From Puccinellia tenuiflora (lineage: Eukaryota > Streptophyta > Magnoliopsida > Poales > Poaceae), in the NCBI GenBank assembly GCA_012064385.1, contig QRDG01001345.1:62001-126000 (forward strand): DNA of 64,000 nt. Reading direction: 5' to 3'. The notes under the pieces are model-generated. The model searched no databases, was not told the origin of the DNA, and was given only the letters and a program-made list of their open reading frames with translations. A program made the position numbers and the translations under genes. Positions 10,531 through 21,340 of this stretch are shown here, in pieces. Every line of letters starts with the position of its first letter. Positions within the stretch are counted from its first letter, which is position 1.

Positions 10531-11859
10531 GATGCTGAATGTTACTTTACTTTGTTTAACATGGATTGGTTAGTTCTATGGACACTTGTGCATGATTTAG
10601 ACAGTCAACTTTCTCCCTTTTGCTAGCCCAAATATTCAAACAAGTAAAAACTTGTTTTCTAACACCTTCAACCAAAGTTTTTCCAGTTAGTCCACCATAT
10701 CTACCTATTAGCTTTAAGCTATTCCGAGTATGTTTATCATGTTATTTTGTATTATCTATACCTCTGAATTTAAATGCTTATGTTATTGATTGTTATGGGG
10801 AAAGTTCGTTAAAAAGCTCTCACACCTTACTTTTATTGCACTTAATAAACATGAACCATTGTGATTAAAATTATGAAGCTGTGAGCTTGACAAGAGTCTT
10901 GGTTGGGGGTTAGCCCATATGTGCTGTCACATGGCAAGCTTTCAACATGTTCTTAATTATATTTAGTTGATATCATGTACTTTTTTTATGGATGCCTATC
11001 ATAGTGCCAAATAAATGTGGAAACTAAGTAAGTTTAAGTAGTTTGTACAAATGGCTAGAGAGACACCTGGGCCGCTAATCTAAGCCATGCATCATTCATG
11101 GTGGAAATTTACGTACATACTATTGTGAACCTTCAGTGATGCACCTCATAATAAAATGCTATATCAGTAGTAAATAAAAAGGGTGTTGAGATTGTTCCTT
11201 ATGTTTGTCTTGTCATTCTGACATGGGCTTGTTCCATGTCCTGGGACAAGAGGTACCCTAGTTGACCCTCTTGATGACGCTATTTTTACAATGACTTTAA
11301 CTTGAACTTTCTTGGTAGCCCAAATTGAGTAACACCATGGTGTAGGTACTCGTATTCACGGGGCATGAAGCTTTCAACCCATACTTTGTCAAGCACACTA
11401 CTCATATTTGCTTTCACTTTTAAACTTTAACCATTCAAGATGTTATGATGGGGTTAATGAGAGCCTGACACCAATGAATACCACATTGCAAACATTAACT
11501 TAAGTAGAAGCATTTGGAAGTTAGATGAAACTTATTCATGTTTTACCTCTACTCATTTATATATCCTTCCAAAGTGTCCACCTTTATATTCATATTTACA
11601 AGAGTACTCTATGACCATCATAGATGTTTTTACTTTTCATTATGCATACATTTGGTCCATAGTACTTTCTTCTATGTTGCACTTTGTGAATTATCATTGA
11701 ACTTCCATACATTGAATATTTGATATCACTTCATAATCTATCTTGCATATTGCTACTCCATTGAAGAATGAATCATTTGACTTTATGTAGCAATAGTAAT
11801 CATCTTTGATATCCATTGATAGTCTTAAAATGCAAAGTCCATGTTGGTTTTATCACCTT

Positions 11860-11897
11860 TATACTCGAGGACGAGTATAGGTTAAGCTTGGGGATGT
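11860..11897 (+). other. Pre-PPT hairpin and polypurine tract of element B
   Basis: The 8-bp stem with AGGA loop (11860-11879) and AAGCTTGGGGATGT (11884-11897) are identical to those of element A. Confidence 0.65.
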
Positions 11898-13624
11898 TGA
11901 TGCATGTAAAATGCATACATGAACTTTGCATTATAATACTCATATTTCAATCATATTTGCATCATATAAGGGTTATATCATTGTTTTATAATGATTTTAG
12001 GAAGATTTCACAGTTTTCCTCTTTTTTCTGGAATTAACCCTGCACTGGGAGAAAACCCTATTTTCTATATTTTGATGTTTCACGGACCCAAACGATGTCC
12101 AAATGACCTGAAAATTTATGAGCATCCGTTTTTTGATGGAACAAAGCGTAGGAGCGAAGGAAGCGAACAAACGGAGGCCCGAGGGCCAGAAGTGGGTAGC
12201 CCATGCGGCCAGATTCCTTGGCAGTGTGGGACCCACCATCTGGGGCCTCGAGGCTCCGTTGGCGTCGATCTTTTCTCTAGAACCTTCGTCTTGACCTAAA
12301 ACTGACTATAAAAATAGTCCCCGACGCCCATCGGAAGAGAGGCCGCCGAAAACATAGAAACACCGAAACAGAGATCTGGAGCTGCAGATTGGAGGGGGAA
12401 AACTCCGGCAGAGCGCTGCCGGCGTGGTCTCCATCTCCCCCAACGACATCTCCACCGTCTCCATGATGAAGAGGGAATAGTCCACCCCTGGACTATGGGT
12501 TTGTGGAAGTAACTTATGTATCTCTCCTCTCTCCTGAGCTTCACTAATTAGCACCGTATGAGCTGCCGAACATGATTACGGTCATCTATGTAATACCTTT
12601 GTGGTGGATCTCTTTATGAGTTAATATATGTTTGAGATTGCAATTGTTTTGTTTCAGTTATGAAAGTAGATGCATATTATGTACCCCGTTCTTGTCTAAT
12701 TGTTTTGATCAAGCATGTTTATGAGAGCGTGTGTGGGGGAACATGTGCATTAGTTGGAGTAATGAGGGCGTGGCTAGTGCGGTGAAAGTGAGAGAAGTTC
12801 CGCGATCCACTTGGGTATTTTTACCTTACTTTGTTGCCTCACTAGGGATAAAGAAAAATACCATGCTACCGGAGGTGTGGGTGTGACCATTGCCACTTCT
12901 CCATGACTAGATCTAGCATGTTCTTATTTTAACTTCATGTCATAAGACTTAAAGCTATACTCTTATTTATCTTAATTACTGAGGTGCTAAGATTTAGTTC
13001 ACATCTTGGTGGAGTATAAGAGAGATTAATAAACAAAAGATCTCTATGTTAGGACGTGATGCCCATATAATTAGTAACTTGTCATGAAACCTTTTTGTTG
13101 CAATCTCATATGTCAATTCTTGTGTTCCATTATCTACCACTTTATTAAAGAGAGTGCATTTGTGAAACCATGAACCACGGTCCATTTTTAATCATAAGAA
13201 ACACCTTTCCAACAACTTATAAGCATTTTCCATTTTCTGGCATTTAAAACTCCGAAAATACAAAAATACTTTTATATCTTGCATTCACAATACAAAACCC
13301 AAAAATATCATCCATCATTGTTTCCATCATCCTTGAACATTTATTTATCATCATTGCATATTTATTTCTTGTTTTGCATTTGTTATATTTTCATATCATT
13401 CTCACACCTTGTGCTTGATAACCACTTGGTGAAGTTGAGGGCACAAAACAATTTACTTTGTTTTGCAGGTTTTCAAGAGATAGATAAGAAGATAAATCTT
13501 TCACTACTGATTCCCCGAGAGTTCGATATTAAACCCTCGAGTCACCCCTCGTGGGGAAACCGTCTTTCCTATACTACACACTCTGCGCTTGGAGTCTGAA
13601 CCTAAGCTAAGTTCAAGGCTATCA
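11898..13624 (+). repeat. Right LTR of element B
   Basis: It starts TGATGCATG after the polypurine tract and ends GGCTATCA, directly followed by accgg. It is collinear with the element A right LTR throughout. The last 20-40 bases differ, with a block missing before the terminus. Confidence 0.85.
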
Positions 13625-13946
13625 ACCGGCGATTTCCGCGGAAGATCTTCATGCGCCGCCTCGCGGTGGCCGTCTTTCTTCTCCGCCTTCATCTTGCGCA
13701 ACTGCTTCTTTGCCGTAATCTCGCCGGGCAGGGCGCAATACTCGTGCTCCTCGTGGAACTGCTTCTCCGCCGCAATTGCCTCCTCCATCTCCGCCACCTC
13801 CTCCTCCATGTGGGCGTTCATGGAATAAGGCGAGTGCATATCGGAGTGCGACAACGGCGAGAACGAGCTCTCCAGGCTGGGTGGGCTCCACATTTTGGAA
13901 GGAGAAGAGAGAAAGAAAGAAGGAATGGGTTGTGTTCTTCGAGCGC

Positions 13947-14074
13947 AGGGTAGGCCCCATTTTATTTAGAGGCGGCGGGGGAGAGAAACCGCCGCGGGGG
14001 CCCCACTTGTAGGGTAGGCCCCATTTTATTTAGAGGCGGCGGGGGAGAGAAACCGCCACGGGGGTACCACTTGT
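13947..14074 (-). promoter_or_regulatory. Tandemly duplicated 64-bp block upstream of the split gene, with TATA-like motif
   Basis: Two near-identical 64-bp units (13947-14010, 14011-14074) lie just upstream of the minus-strand ATG at 13893. Each contains CTAAATAAAAT on the minus strand (13959-13969 and 14023-14033) and a GC-rich CCGCCGCC block. The proximal motif sits about 70 bp before the ATG, which fits a core promoter with a short leader. Confidence 0.45.
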
Positions 14075-14738
14075 AAGATGCGGACCCACTTCACTAGCGC
14101 CTCCAGACAGAATCTGCTTCAGACTGGCCATTTGGCCTCTCCATAGCAGCTGTGATAAAAGTAGTGGCAAAACTGAGCACCATTTGGAACTAGTGGCAAA
14201 ACTGAGTAGTACCAAGCCTCTAAGGGCAATCTATTAAATGACCCTTCTCCAAATGATGCCAAAATTCAAATATAAAACCCACAGCTGAATTAATGGTATC
14301 ACATTTACCATTAATTGATAAATGGACCCAAAACCTTTTAGTCCTCAGTGAAAACAAGCATATATCCCATGTAAATTCAAGCCCAACATCAAATCAACCC
14401 AAATCCATCAAGCTTACTTCAACGTTAAGGAACCAATAGATAACCATTCGGCCTAGATAAGAAAAGTGATGTGGAGGGATAACTCCCTACACGGAAAACC
14501 AGCCAGAGTTCGTCCACAAGGGGAGATGAACTGTCTCTAAACAGCAAGCTAGCTACTGTGTAGCTCCTTCAGGAGGCATCATAGCAAGCCAAACAAGCTA
14601 ATAAAGCTTTAAAAATACATTTTTGTTTCACTAGTAATCCTACAACAAGAACACAAGTATTTATCACTACAAAATCTTCTCAAACCCATTTTCTGCACAA
14701 AGTTCTCAGAATTTTTCCTTCTGGAAGTAATGATCCAG
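14075..14738. other. Unassigned spacer
   Basis: No ORF, repeat or RNA gene was recognised. The last five bases, tccag (14734-14738), would be the left target-site copy of element C. Confidence 0.4.
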
Positions 14739-16335
14739 TGATACGTCTCAAACGTATCTATAATTTTTGAGTGATCCATGCTAGTTTTGTGTTATAGTCA
14801 CATGTTTTTACTGTCATTTATATCATTTTTATGCATTTTGTCAGACTAACCTATTGACAAGATGCCAAGTGTCAATTCCCTGTTTCTGCTGTCTTTTTGT
14901 TTCAGAAATTTACTTCTGGAAATATTCTCGGAATTGGACCAAAATTTATGGGGATTATTTTTACGCCAAGACGAAGACGGAGTCCGAAGGGCAGCCTTGA
15001 AGGCGACCCACAGGGCGCAGGCGGCCTCCTGCCTTGGCCTAGGGGGGACCCACGGGTGGGACCTGCCCCTGCCCGTGGGCCACCTCCTCGGCCCCCTCCA
15101 ATGACTATAAAATCAGAAATAACCTAAAAACGTCAGGGCGGCGATTATTTTCCAGAAACTCGACCCCGACACGCCGTCACCGAAAACCCTAGTTCGGGGT
15201 CCAATCTGAAGCTGATCCCGACACTCTGCCGGAGGGGAGATCGATCCCGGAGGGCTCTTCATCGTCATGCCTTCCTCCGGGATGATTTGTGAGTAGTCTC
15301 ACCTTGGACTACGGGTCCATGGCAGTAGCTAGTTGGTAGTCTCTCTCTTGTGCTTCATGTCTTATGATCTTGTGAACTGCCTAACATGATCAAGATCGAC
15401 TATTGTAATGCTATGTGATGTGTTTGCTGGGATCCGATGGATTAAGAAGTTATGTTCAGATTGTGCATGATTCTTATATGAGTACTTTATGTTCTTGCAT
15501 GCTCTCTGATGTGTGTAGTTACTTTGGCCAAGTGATTTTGTGTATCTCCAAGAGAGGGTATTTATGCTAGATAGTGGGTTCATGCCCCCTTTTGTTCCTG
15601 GGCACGAGTGACAGAAACGTCTAAGGGCGAGGGTGTGCTGTTGCTACTAAGGGTAAACCAGCGGTGTTAATGTCTCTTTTGATATTAGTATTGCTTACTT
15701 CATGCACTTTACTTAATGCAATTGTCTGTTGCTTGCAACTTAATACCCTTGGGTGACAGGCTGGATAGCGATCCCACGATGGACTTTTTAGACAAAGACG
15801 CAGTTGGACTCAACGGTCTTTGTTCCTTGTCGTGATGCCTCCATAAACATTATCATATCCTTTTTTCATAGCTAAATTGGGTTTGTGTCATGATCTTGTC
15901 AATTGCCTAGCTGTAATTGGTTTACCCATCACATGCATATTTTATTTACTTGAGAGACTCCACTAGTGAACCCATGGCCCCCGGTCCATCTTTTACATTG
16001 TTTACAACCTCATTTACTTGCTTTTAATCATCATTATTTCTCTGGTCACTTTTCGTATTTTATCTATTTCATCATACAATTAACCGCTTTGTTTTCTGCG
16101 AGACCGGAAAGATTGACAACCTTTCCGTCGTTGGGGGCAAAGTATTTTGGTTGAGTGTGTGTAGGTCCATGTCTGTTGAAGGTCACGCACCAGAGATCTT
16201 CAACATTCACCTCTTGTTGATTTCAAAGTCCTACTGGTTCGATAAACCTCGGTTCGTTAAATGAGGGAAAACTGCTACTAGCTACAATTCCGCCTTCGCT
16301 TGGGGCACCACCCAACTTATCAATATCTACCATCA
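14739..16335 (+). repeat. Left LTR of element C
   Basis: Its termini are TGATACG...CCATCA. The first 20 bases contain an inverted repeat GATACGT/ACGTATC. A TATA-like CTATAAAATC lies near 15105. The right LTR from 19862 aligns with scattered substitutions and small indels, including a missing block near 20150. Confidence 0.82.
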
Positions 16336-16345
16336 AGTAGTTTTC

Positions 16346-16363
16346 TGGCGCCGTTGCCGGGGA
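16346..16363 (+). other. Candidate primer-binding site of element C
   Basis: TGGCGCCGTTGCCGGGGA lies 10 nt after the LTR end and is nearly identical to the element A site. The tRNA is not assigned. Confidence 0.55.
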
Positions 16364-16527
16364 CTTTGGAGCTACAGCAAGGGGAGTCTCATACTCTCAA
16401 TCTCTTTACTTTGTTTTTGTCTTGCTTGCTTTATATCTCGTTTAGTTTATTTTCCTGTTTCAAAAATTTAAAACCCAAAAAAATTAGTGTAGTCTTTATT
16501 CCTGTCTTGTTATTTTATCTTATCTTC

Positions 16528-17339
16528 ATGACTAGTTATTTTCCTCCTGTTGAGACACCCGAGTCCGAAGTCCTCACCTTCAAACAAAGAGGTGGGGAGA
16601 GTTTGAAAGATGCTTGTTACAGAATTAATGACGCTCGTCATAGATCCGCTAAAAACCATCGGCCACTGTTCTCCTTAGAAATTTTTATATTGGCATCACA
16701 AGTTGGTATAGGTATGTCCTAGATACTATCACAGGTGGAAACTTCCTAGGAATTAATGCTTTGGAAGCTTTTAATGTTATAGAGGGTCTTGTGGGGATTC
16801 CACCAACTAATGATCGTAAAATTGAAATCACTTTAGAACATGTCATGCAAAGGATAGAAGTTATAGAAGATAATGTACCAAGTGTGGATATGATAAGAGA
16901 AATAGATAAGGGAATTCTTGATGGTATTAACAAGCTTGATGGGTTCCTAAAAGACATTGCTAAAAGTATTAAGTCCCTTGAAGCTACAAGAGCTATTAAT
17001 CGAATTGATAAATTGGGGGAAGCAATTGATACCTCGGGAGCACCCTTTTCTCCATCTAAATTTAAAAAGAGAGAGGCTTCGGTCCCCAAAGTACCTAAAT
17101 TTATATTTGTGCCAAAGAATACTACTAAAATTAATACATCATTTGCAGGAAAAGAGGAGTTGAGGATGGTGAAGGAAGCTCAAATTTCCAAGGATTTTAA
17201 GGGAGGAGCCCTAGTGGGTAAAACTACTTTTGCTCCACCAATTGTTGGTACTAATAGTATTGCTGGAGGTCCTTTTCCAAGTTCCACAATTCATGAATTT
17301 GATAAGAATGATGATGTCTTTGATCCCGAAAAAACTTGA
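16528..17339 (+). pseudogene. gag-like gene of element C, one frameshift
   Basis: ATG at 16528 starts MTSYFPPVETPESEVLTF in one frame. Near 16640-16690 the reading moves to another frame, where Y-V-L-D-T-I-T-G-G-N-F-L-G is followed by a 192-codon stretch to the stop at 17337-17339. The second half contains a Glu/Ile/Leu-rich segment likely to form coiled coil (LEHVMQRIEVIEDNV), a basic-Pro linker (SKFKKREASVPKVPKFIF) and an acidic C terminus. The protein is the only one in the element. Its overall organisation matches the gag-like protein of gag-only Triticeae families as I know them. It lacks a zinc knuckle and a protease. As it stands it is inactivated by the frameshift. Confidence 0.7.
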
Positions 17340-17387
17340 TATTTGGCATTGCGCCCTAGCTAAAAGGCGTTAAAGAAAAGCGCTTGT

Positions 17388-17401
17388 TGGGAGGCAACCC
17401 A
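17388..17401 (+). other. Stem-loop after the gag stop (element C)
   Basis: TGGG-AGGCAA-CCCA is preceded by AAGCGCTTGT and lies about 50 bases after the gag stop. The loop is identical to that at 3131-3144 in element A, with compensatory arm change. Confidence 0.55.
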
Positions 17402-19823
17402 TCTTTTATTTTCAGTTTAGCTTTTTGATTTTCTTGAGTCATGAAGTTATTACCTCTGTAGCAACTTCATTGTATCTTTTTCTTTTGGTTTTTTGTGCCA
17501 AGTTTAGCCTCTAATGCATTGAAAGTGCGAGGTATTGTGTTGCTGTCCAAAAACAGATTCTGTGCGCCTGTTGCACGAAAATCCTAAAATCGCCAGAAAT
17601 TTATCTTTTTCTGATAATGTTTACAGAAAGCCTGATACTTTTATCTATATTTCGTTAGTTTTAATGTTTTTTGATTTGAGCTGCAGAAGTGCCTCGAAAA
17701 ATTCGATCTTTACAGACTGTTCAGATTTTGACAGATTCTGCTTTTATTTTGCATTTGTCTCTTTACCATCGTCATATGTGATACTCTAGGGGTAGAGTGC
17801 CACATTGAGGCTTTTTAAAAAGTAGCTAATGTCTAATGAAGTTAGTTTGCAATTTGTCATGAGTTGAACACATGTGCATTTTAATTTATGAGCACTAACC
17901 CTCTAATCAAATTATGAGAAGTTTTGTGTGAAGGTAGTTTTTAAGTTCCAAAGGAGAGGAATATGAAGAAATCGAGGATGGATCAAAGCTCAAGCTTGGG
18001 GATTCCCCCATGGCACCCCCTCTGAATATCAAGAACTATCAAGAGTCAAAGCTTGGGATGCCCAAGGCATCCCCTCATCTTCATCGACTATCATAAGGTC
18101 GTCTTCGTTGAACTTCGTTTTTATCACTTTACATATTATGTTCTATGCTTGGAGCGTCTTTTTACTTTCAGTTTTGTTTGTTTGTTCTGTCATATCTTTG
18201 TTGGATCCTAGCTTTATTTGTGTGGGAGAGAGACATGCTCCGCTTTTTCGTTTGAATACTCCTTTGCTTCGCTTATATCTTTTTGAGTATTCTTAGCTAC
18301 TGTCTGTTTTCTAGTAAGTTCTCGCTTTTAGCTTTTATCTTGTTTAGAACTGCTTGTTGTTAAGTTAAACTCTCTTGTTCTTCACTTATACTTGTTGGAG
18401 AGTTGATTTTGAAAAATTGCTTGAATTGTCAATGCGACAAAATGCTGTTTGTGTGATGATAGAATAAAATGAAAAGCCTGCAAAGTTTTGTAGATCATGG
18501 TGTGGATACTTGATGCTTATCAATTGTTTTGAGATGTTAAGTTGAATGCTTAAACTTGCTGGTTATTTGAGTGGAATTGATTAGTAAAGAAATATGGTTG
18601 AAAGCTTGAAATTGTGTGGTTTTTCATAGTTGTTAATTCATAGTGCTAATCTTTCCATCAAAAGAATTGTTTGGTCAACAAGAGAGACGGTGTAGAGTTT
18701 TTATGGTTATGACCGGTAATGTCTTATGTTGTTCTGTTACTGGTTATTGTTAGATGTTTGCTTCAAACACTTTTTTCTAAGCCTAAAAATTCGTACTGAG
18801 TGTATGGTTCACTCGTGCATCCAATCCCCAAAGCCAAACTTTCTTGCCAGCTGAGTCCACCATATCTACCTATGCATGGTATTTCCTACCATTCCAAGTA
18901 AATTTGTCATGTGCTACCTTTAAAAAATTCAAAATACTTCTTCTTTGTGCCTCTGTTTTTAAGCTCATGAGGGAGCAGTAGAGAGCTAGATATAACTTGT
19001 GACAAGCGAGGTCATTTCCCCCCTTTCACCCGGTGTTGATGGATTACGTCTTCACTTGAATCAACCCGAGAGCAGCTTAAGCAAAAATATAAATATAACT
19101 CACAATTCTTCTCCGCGCAATGCAAATCTGAGAAATCAGCCCAAACATTGGACAGTGGTGAAACCAAGGAGAAAGAAGAGCGTACTCGCTCTTCTAAGAA
19201 CCAGCTGCTCTCACAAGTCTAAAAACCTTGCTTGTCATGAGGGACTAGATAGTTTCTCTGCTGTGAAGTCATTGACGAAAGCATGCATACCTCAAAATCA
19301 TTTTACTTCTGTTTTAAAAACCAAAAAACTCTAGCACATGACTAATCCCTGTTTCCCTCTGCGAAGGGCCTTTCTTACTTTTAATGTTGAGTCAGTTTTC
19401 CCTTTTTCCTTGTATCTCCACAAAAGCAAACATCTAGCATTGACCCTGGGTATCGTTGAGCATATTACATTATCAAGATTAAACATGAATCTTTATATTG
19501 ACTTTATCTATAAGATAAGCCGTTGGAAGTTGAAGCTCTTTGCTAATGCTTACATCTTCCTTTGTGTTGATTCTCAAACACTTTTGTCGTGGAATTATTA
19601 TCCTTGTAAATTAGTCAAATATGTTGATCACATTGTTTTCATGTGTTTGACATACTATTTATGAAAGGTTTTGCTGATTCAACTTGTTTATTCATTGCTT
19701 TCTTGCTATCAATTATAGACAATTGTTTTGTATCTCTTCATTCACATCCTTTGATTTGCATCACTATCTTGATCAAGATTGTGTTGGTCGCATGTCTCAT
19801 CAAAAATTATTTGTTATCACTTA
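17402..19823 (+). other. Non-coding 3' internal region of element C
   Basis: This is AT-rich with no recognisable protein. It includes extra polypurine-like words (aagcttggggattcc near 17994 and aagcttgggatgccc near 18050). An open frame at 18999-19334 lacks an ATG and any recognisable content. Confidence 0.6.
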
Positions 19824-19861
19824 CCTACCCGAGGACGAGTAGGAGTTAAGCTTGGGGATGG
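19824..19861 (+). other. Pre-PPT hairpin and polypurine tract of element C
   Basis: CCTACCCG-AGGA-CGAGTAGG (one mismatch) is at 19824-19843. It is followed by AAGCTTGGGGATGG ending at 19861, directly before the right LTR. The arms differ from element A at two outer base pairs by compensatory changes. Confidence 0.65.
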
Positions 19862-20551
19862 TGATACGTCTGAAACGTATCTATAATTTTTTAGTGATCC
19901 ATGCTAGTTTGTGTTATTGTCACAAGTTTTTACTGTCATTTATATCTTTTTATGCATTTTGTCGGACTAACCTATTGACAAGATGCCAAGTGCCAGTTCC
20001 CTGTTTCTGCTGTCTTTTTGTTTCAGAAATTTACTTCTGGAAATATTCTCGGAATTGGACCAAAATTTATGGGGATTATTTTTACGCCAAGACGAAGACG
20101 GAGTCCGAAGGGCAGCCTCGGAGGCGAGCCACAGGGCGCAGGCGGCCTCCTACCACGGGTGGGACCCGCCCGTGCCGTGGGCCACCTCCTCGGCCCCCTC
20201 CGATGCCTATAAAATCAGAAATAACCTAAAAACGTCGAGGGCAGCGATTATTTCCAAAAACTCGACCCCGACGCGCCGTCACCGAAAACCCTAGTTCGGG
20301 GTCCAATCTGAAGGTGATCCCGGCACTCTACCGGAGGGAGATCGATCCGGAGGGCTCTTCATCGTCATGCCTTCCTCTGGGATGATTTCTGAGTAGTCTC
20401 ACCTTGGACTACGGGTCCATGGCAGTAGCTAGTTGGTAGTCTCTCTCTCTTGTGCTTCATGTCTTATGATCTTGTGAGCTGCCTAACATGATCAAGATCG
20501 ATTATTGTAATGCTATGTGATGTGTTTGCTGGGATCCGATGGATTATGAAG
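19862..20551 (+). repeat. Right LTR of element C, truncated at the N
   Basis: It is collinear with 14739-15450 and stops mid-LTR at position 20551. About 900 bases of LTR are missing, and no 3' target-site copy can be seen. Confidence 0.8.
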
Positions 20552-20552
20552 N
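20552..20552. other. Ambiguous base marking an assembly join
   Basis: A single N separates a broken element C LTR from a broken element D LTR. Both sides end inside known LTRs, so the N is probably a gap of unknown size rather than one missing base. Confidence 0.8.
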
Positions 20553-21325
20553 GTGGCAAGGAACTCCATGGACTCCAATCAACTAAGGCATACGCGTGGA
20601 TGAGGAGAAGGAAGCGTCATGGACAAGGAGAGGAAGAAGGAGGCGAAGACAGGCAGGCCGGCCTCCAGCCCGGCCTAGGCCGGCCCCTAGGCCGGCACCC
20701 CACCAGAGCCGTCCGGCCTCCCAGCCGGCCTAGGCCGGCCCCCAGGCCGGCACCCAACCAGAGCTGGGCGGCCTCCTAGCCGGCCCAGGCCGGCACCCCT
20801 CCAGACGCCGCCGGCCTTCAGGCCGGGCCCCCTCCAGACGCCGCCGGCCTCTAGGCCGGCCCCCAGGCCGGACCGCCACCTTTCAGCTCCTTTTTGTACT
20901 AAACTATAAATAGCTTTCCCCCTTTTCCATTTGAGGCAGAGATGAATGAACTAGAGAGTTGAGCGTTGCTCCTTCCCGTGATGGGTTCCTCCGAGGAGGA
21001 TGGTGATTCTTGTTGTATCTACTCTTTCACTTAGGTGTCTCTAGTAGTGCAAACCAATCTTTCACTGCGGTGATTCTATTGGATCGGTGGACCGGCCGGT
21101 AAGAGAAATCGGTTTCATTAAGCGTGTTGTTGACTTGGGTTTTGGGATCCGGAGGCTACTCCGTTGGGGGTTTGTTGCCGGGTGATTCTCCCTTGTAGGC
21201 TTCGTGAGTTATCCCCATGATTTGCCCTTTTTCCCCTCGTGTTCTTCGTTTCCACCTCTGTGTTCTTCGTGTTCATCCTCTTCCCCGCCTCAAATCTGTG
21301 AAGATAGGGCCAACCCCCTACATCA
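20553..21325 (+). repeat. Left LTR of element D
   Basis: It matches 25794-26607. A GGCCGG-rich array occupies 20654-20873. A TATA box CTATAAATAG lies at 20904-20913. The 3' end CTACATCA is followed by the primer site. Confidence 0.83.
20904..20913 (+). promoter_or_regulatory. TATA box of element D LTR
   Basis: CTATAAATAG lies just downstream of the GGCCGG array. It is conserved in the right LTR (26187-26196) and on the minus strand of the related solo LTR at 35722-36694. Confidence 0.6.
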
Positions 21326-21327
21326 TA

Positions 21328-21340
21328 TGGTATCAGAGCA
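21328..21340 (+). other. Primer-binding site of element D (initiator tRNA-Met)
   Basis: TGGTATCAGAGCA lies 2 nt after the LTR end. This is the standard complement to the 3' end of plant initiator methionine tRNA. Confidence 0.85.

Larger units (their letters stand above)
9953..13624 (+). mobile_element. Element B: internally deleted copy of the element A family, inserted in the small gene
   Basis: The left LTR is truncated (9953-10530) and joins directly to the 3' internal region (10531-11897). A full right LTR (11898-13624) follows. The 5-bp target-site duplication accgg fixes both termini. Relative to A, the 3' part of the left LTR, the primer site, gag and protease are missing. The junction at 10528-10531 carries tttg, which is present at both parental breakpoints, as expected for microhomology-mediated deletion. 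Confidence 0.88.
9695..13893 (-). pseudogene. Small acidic-protein gene split by an LTR retrotransposon
   Basis: The 5' part runs on the minus strand from ATG at 13893 to 13625. The 3' part runs from 9947 to the TGA at 9695-9697. Element B (9953-13624) lies between them, flanked by the direct repeat accgg (9948-9952 and 13625-13629). With the element and one repeat copy left out, the parts are 269 + 253 = 522 nt, exactly 174 codons, and the frame is preserved across the join. The conceptual 173-residue protein has a Ser/Pro/His-rich start, a Glu-rich helical segment with a K-K-Q-L-R-K-M-K basic patch, and a Ser/Asp/Glu-rich C-terminal tail with DSDSDSDED. No known domain was recognised. Function is unknown; the acidic tail might suit a nuclear or chromatin-related role, but that is speculation. 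It could also be a gene fragment carried by another transposon. Confidence 0.7.
14739..20551 (+). mobile_element. Element C: non-autonomous Gypsy-type LTR retrotransposon, 3' end lost at an N
   Basis: The left LTR (14739-16335) is followed by a candidate primer site, a gag-like gene, a long non-coding 3' region and the first 690 bases of the right LTR (19862-20551). The LTR start TGATACGTCT(C/G)AAACG is a very common terminus in Triticeae gag-only Gypsy families such as the Sabrina/WHAM group; that naming is a recollection, not a search result. No pol domain is present. Confidence 0.82.

Noticed and set aside
18999..19334. 111-codon frame in the non-coding region of element C
   Set aside because: No ATG in the relevant position, no domain, and it is surrounded by family-specific non-coding sequence.
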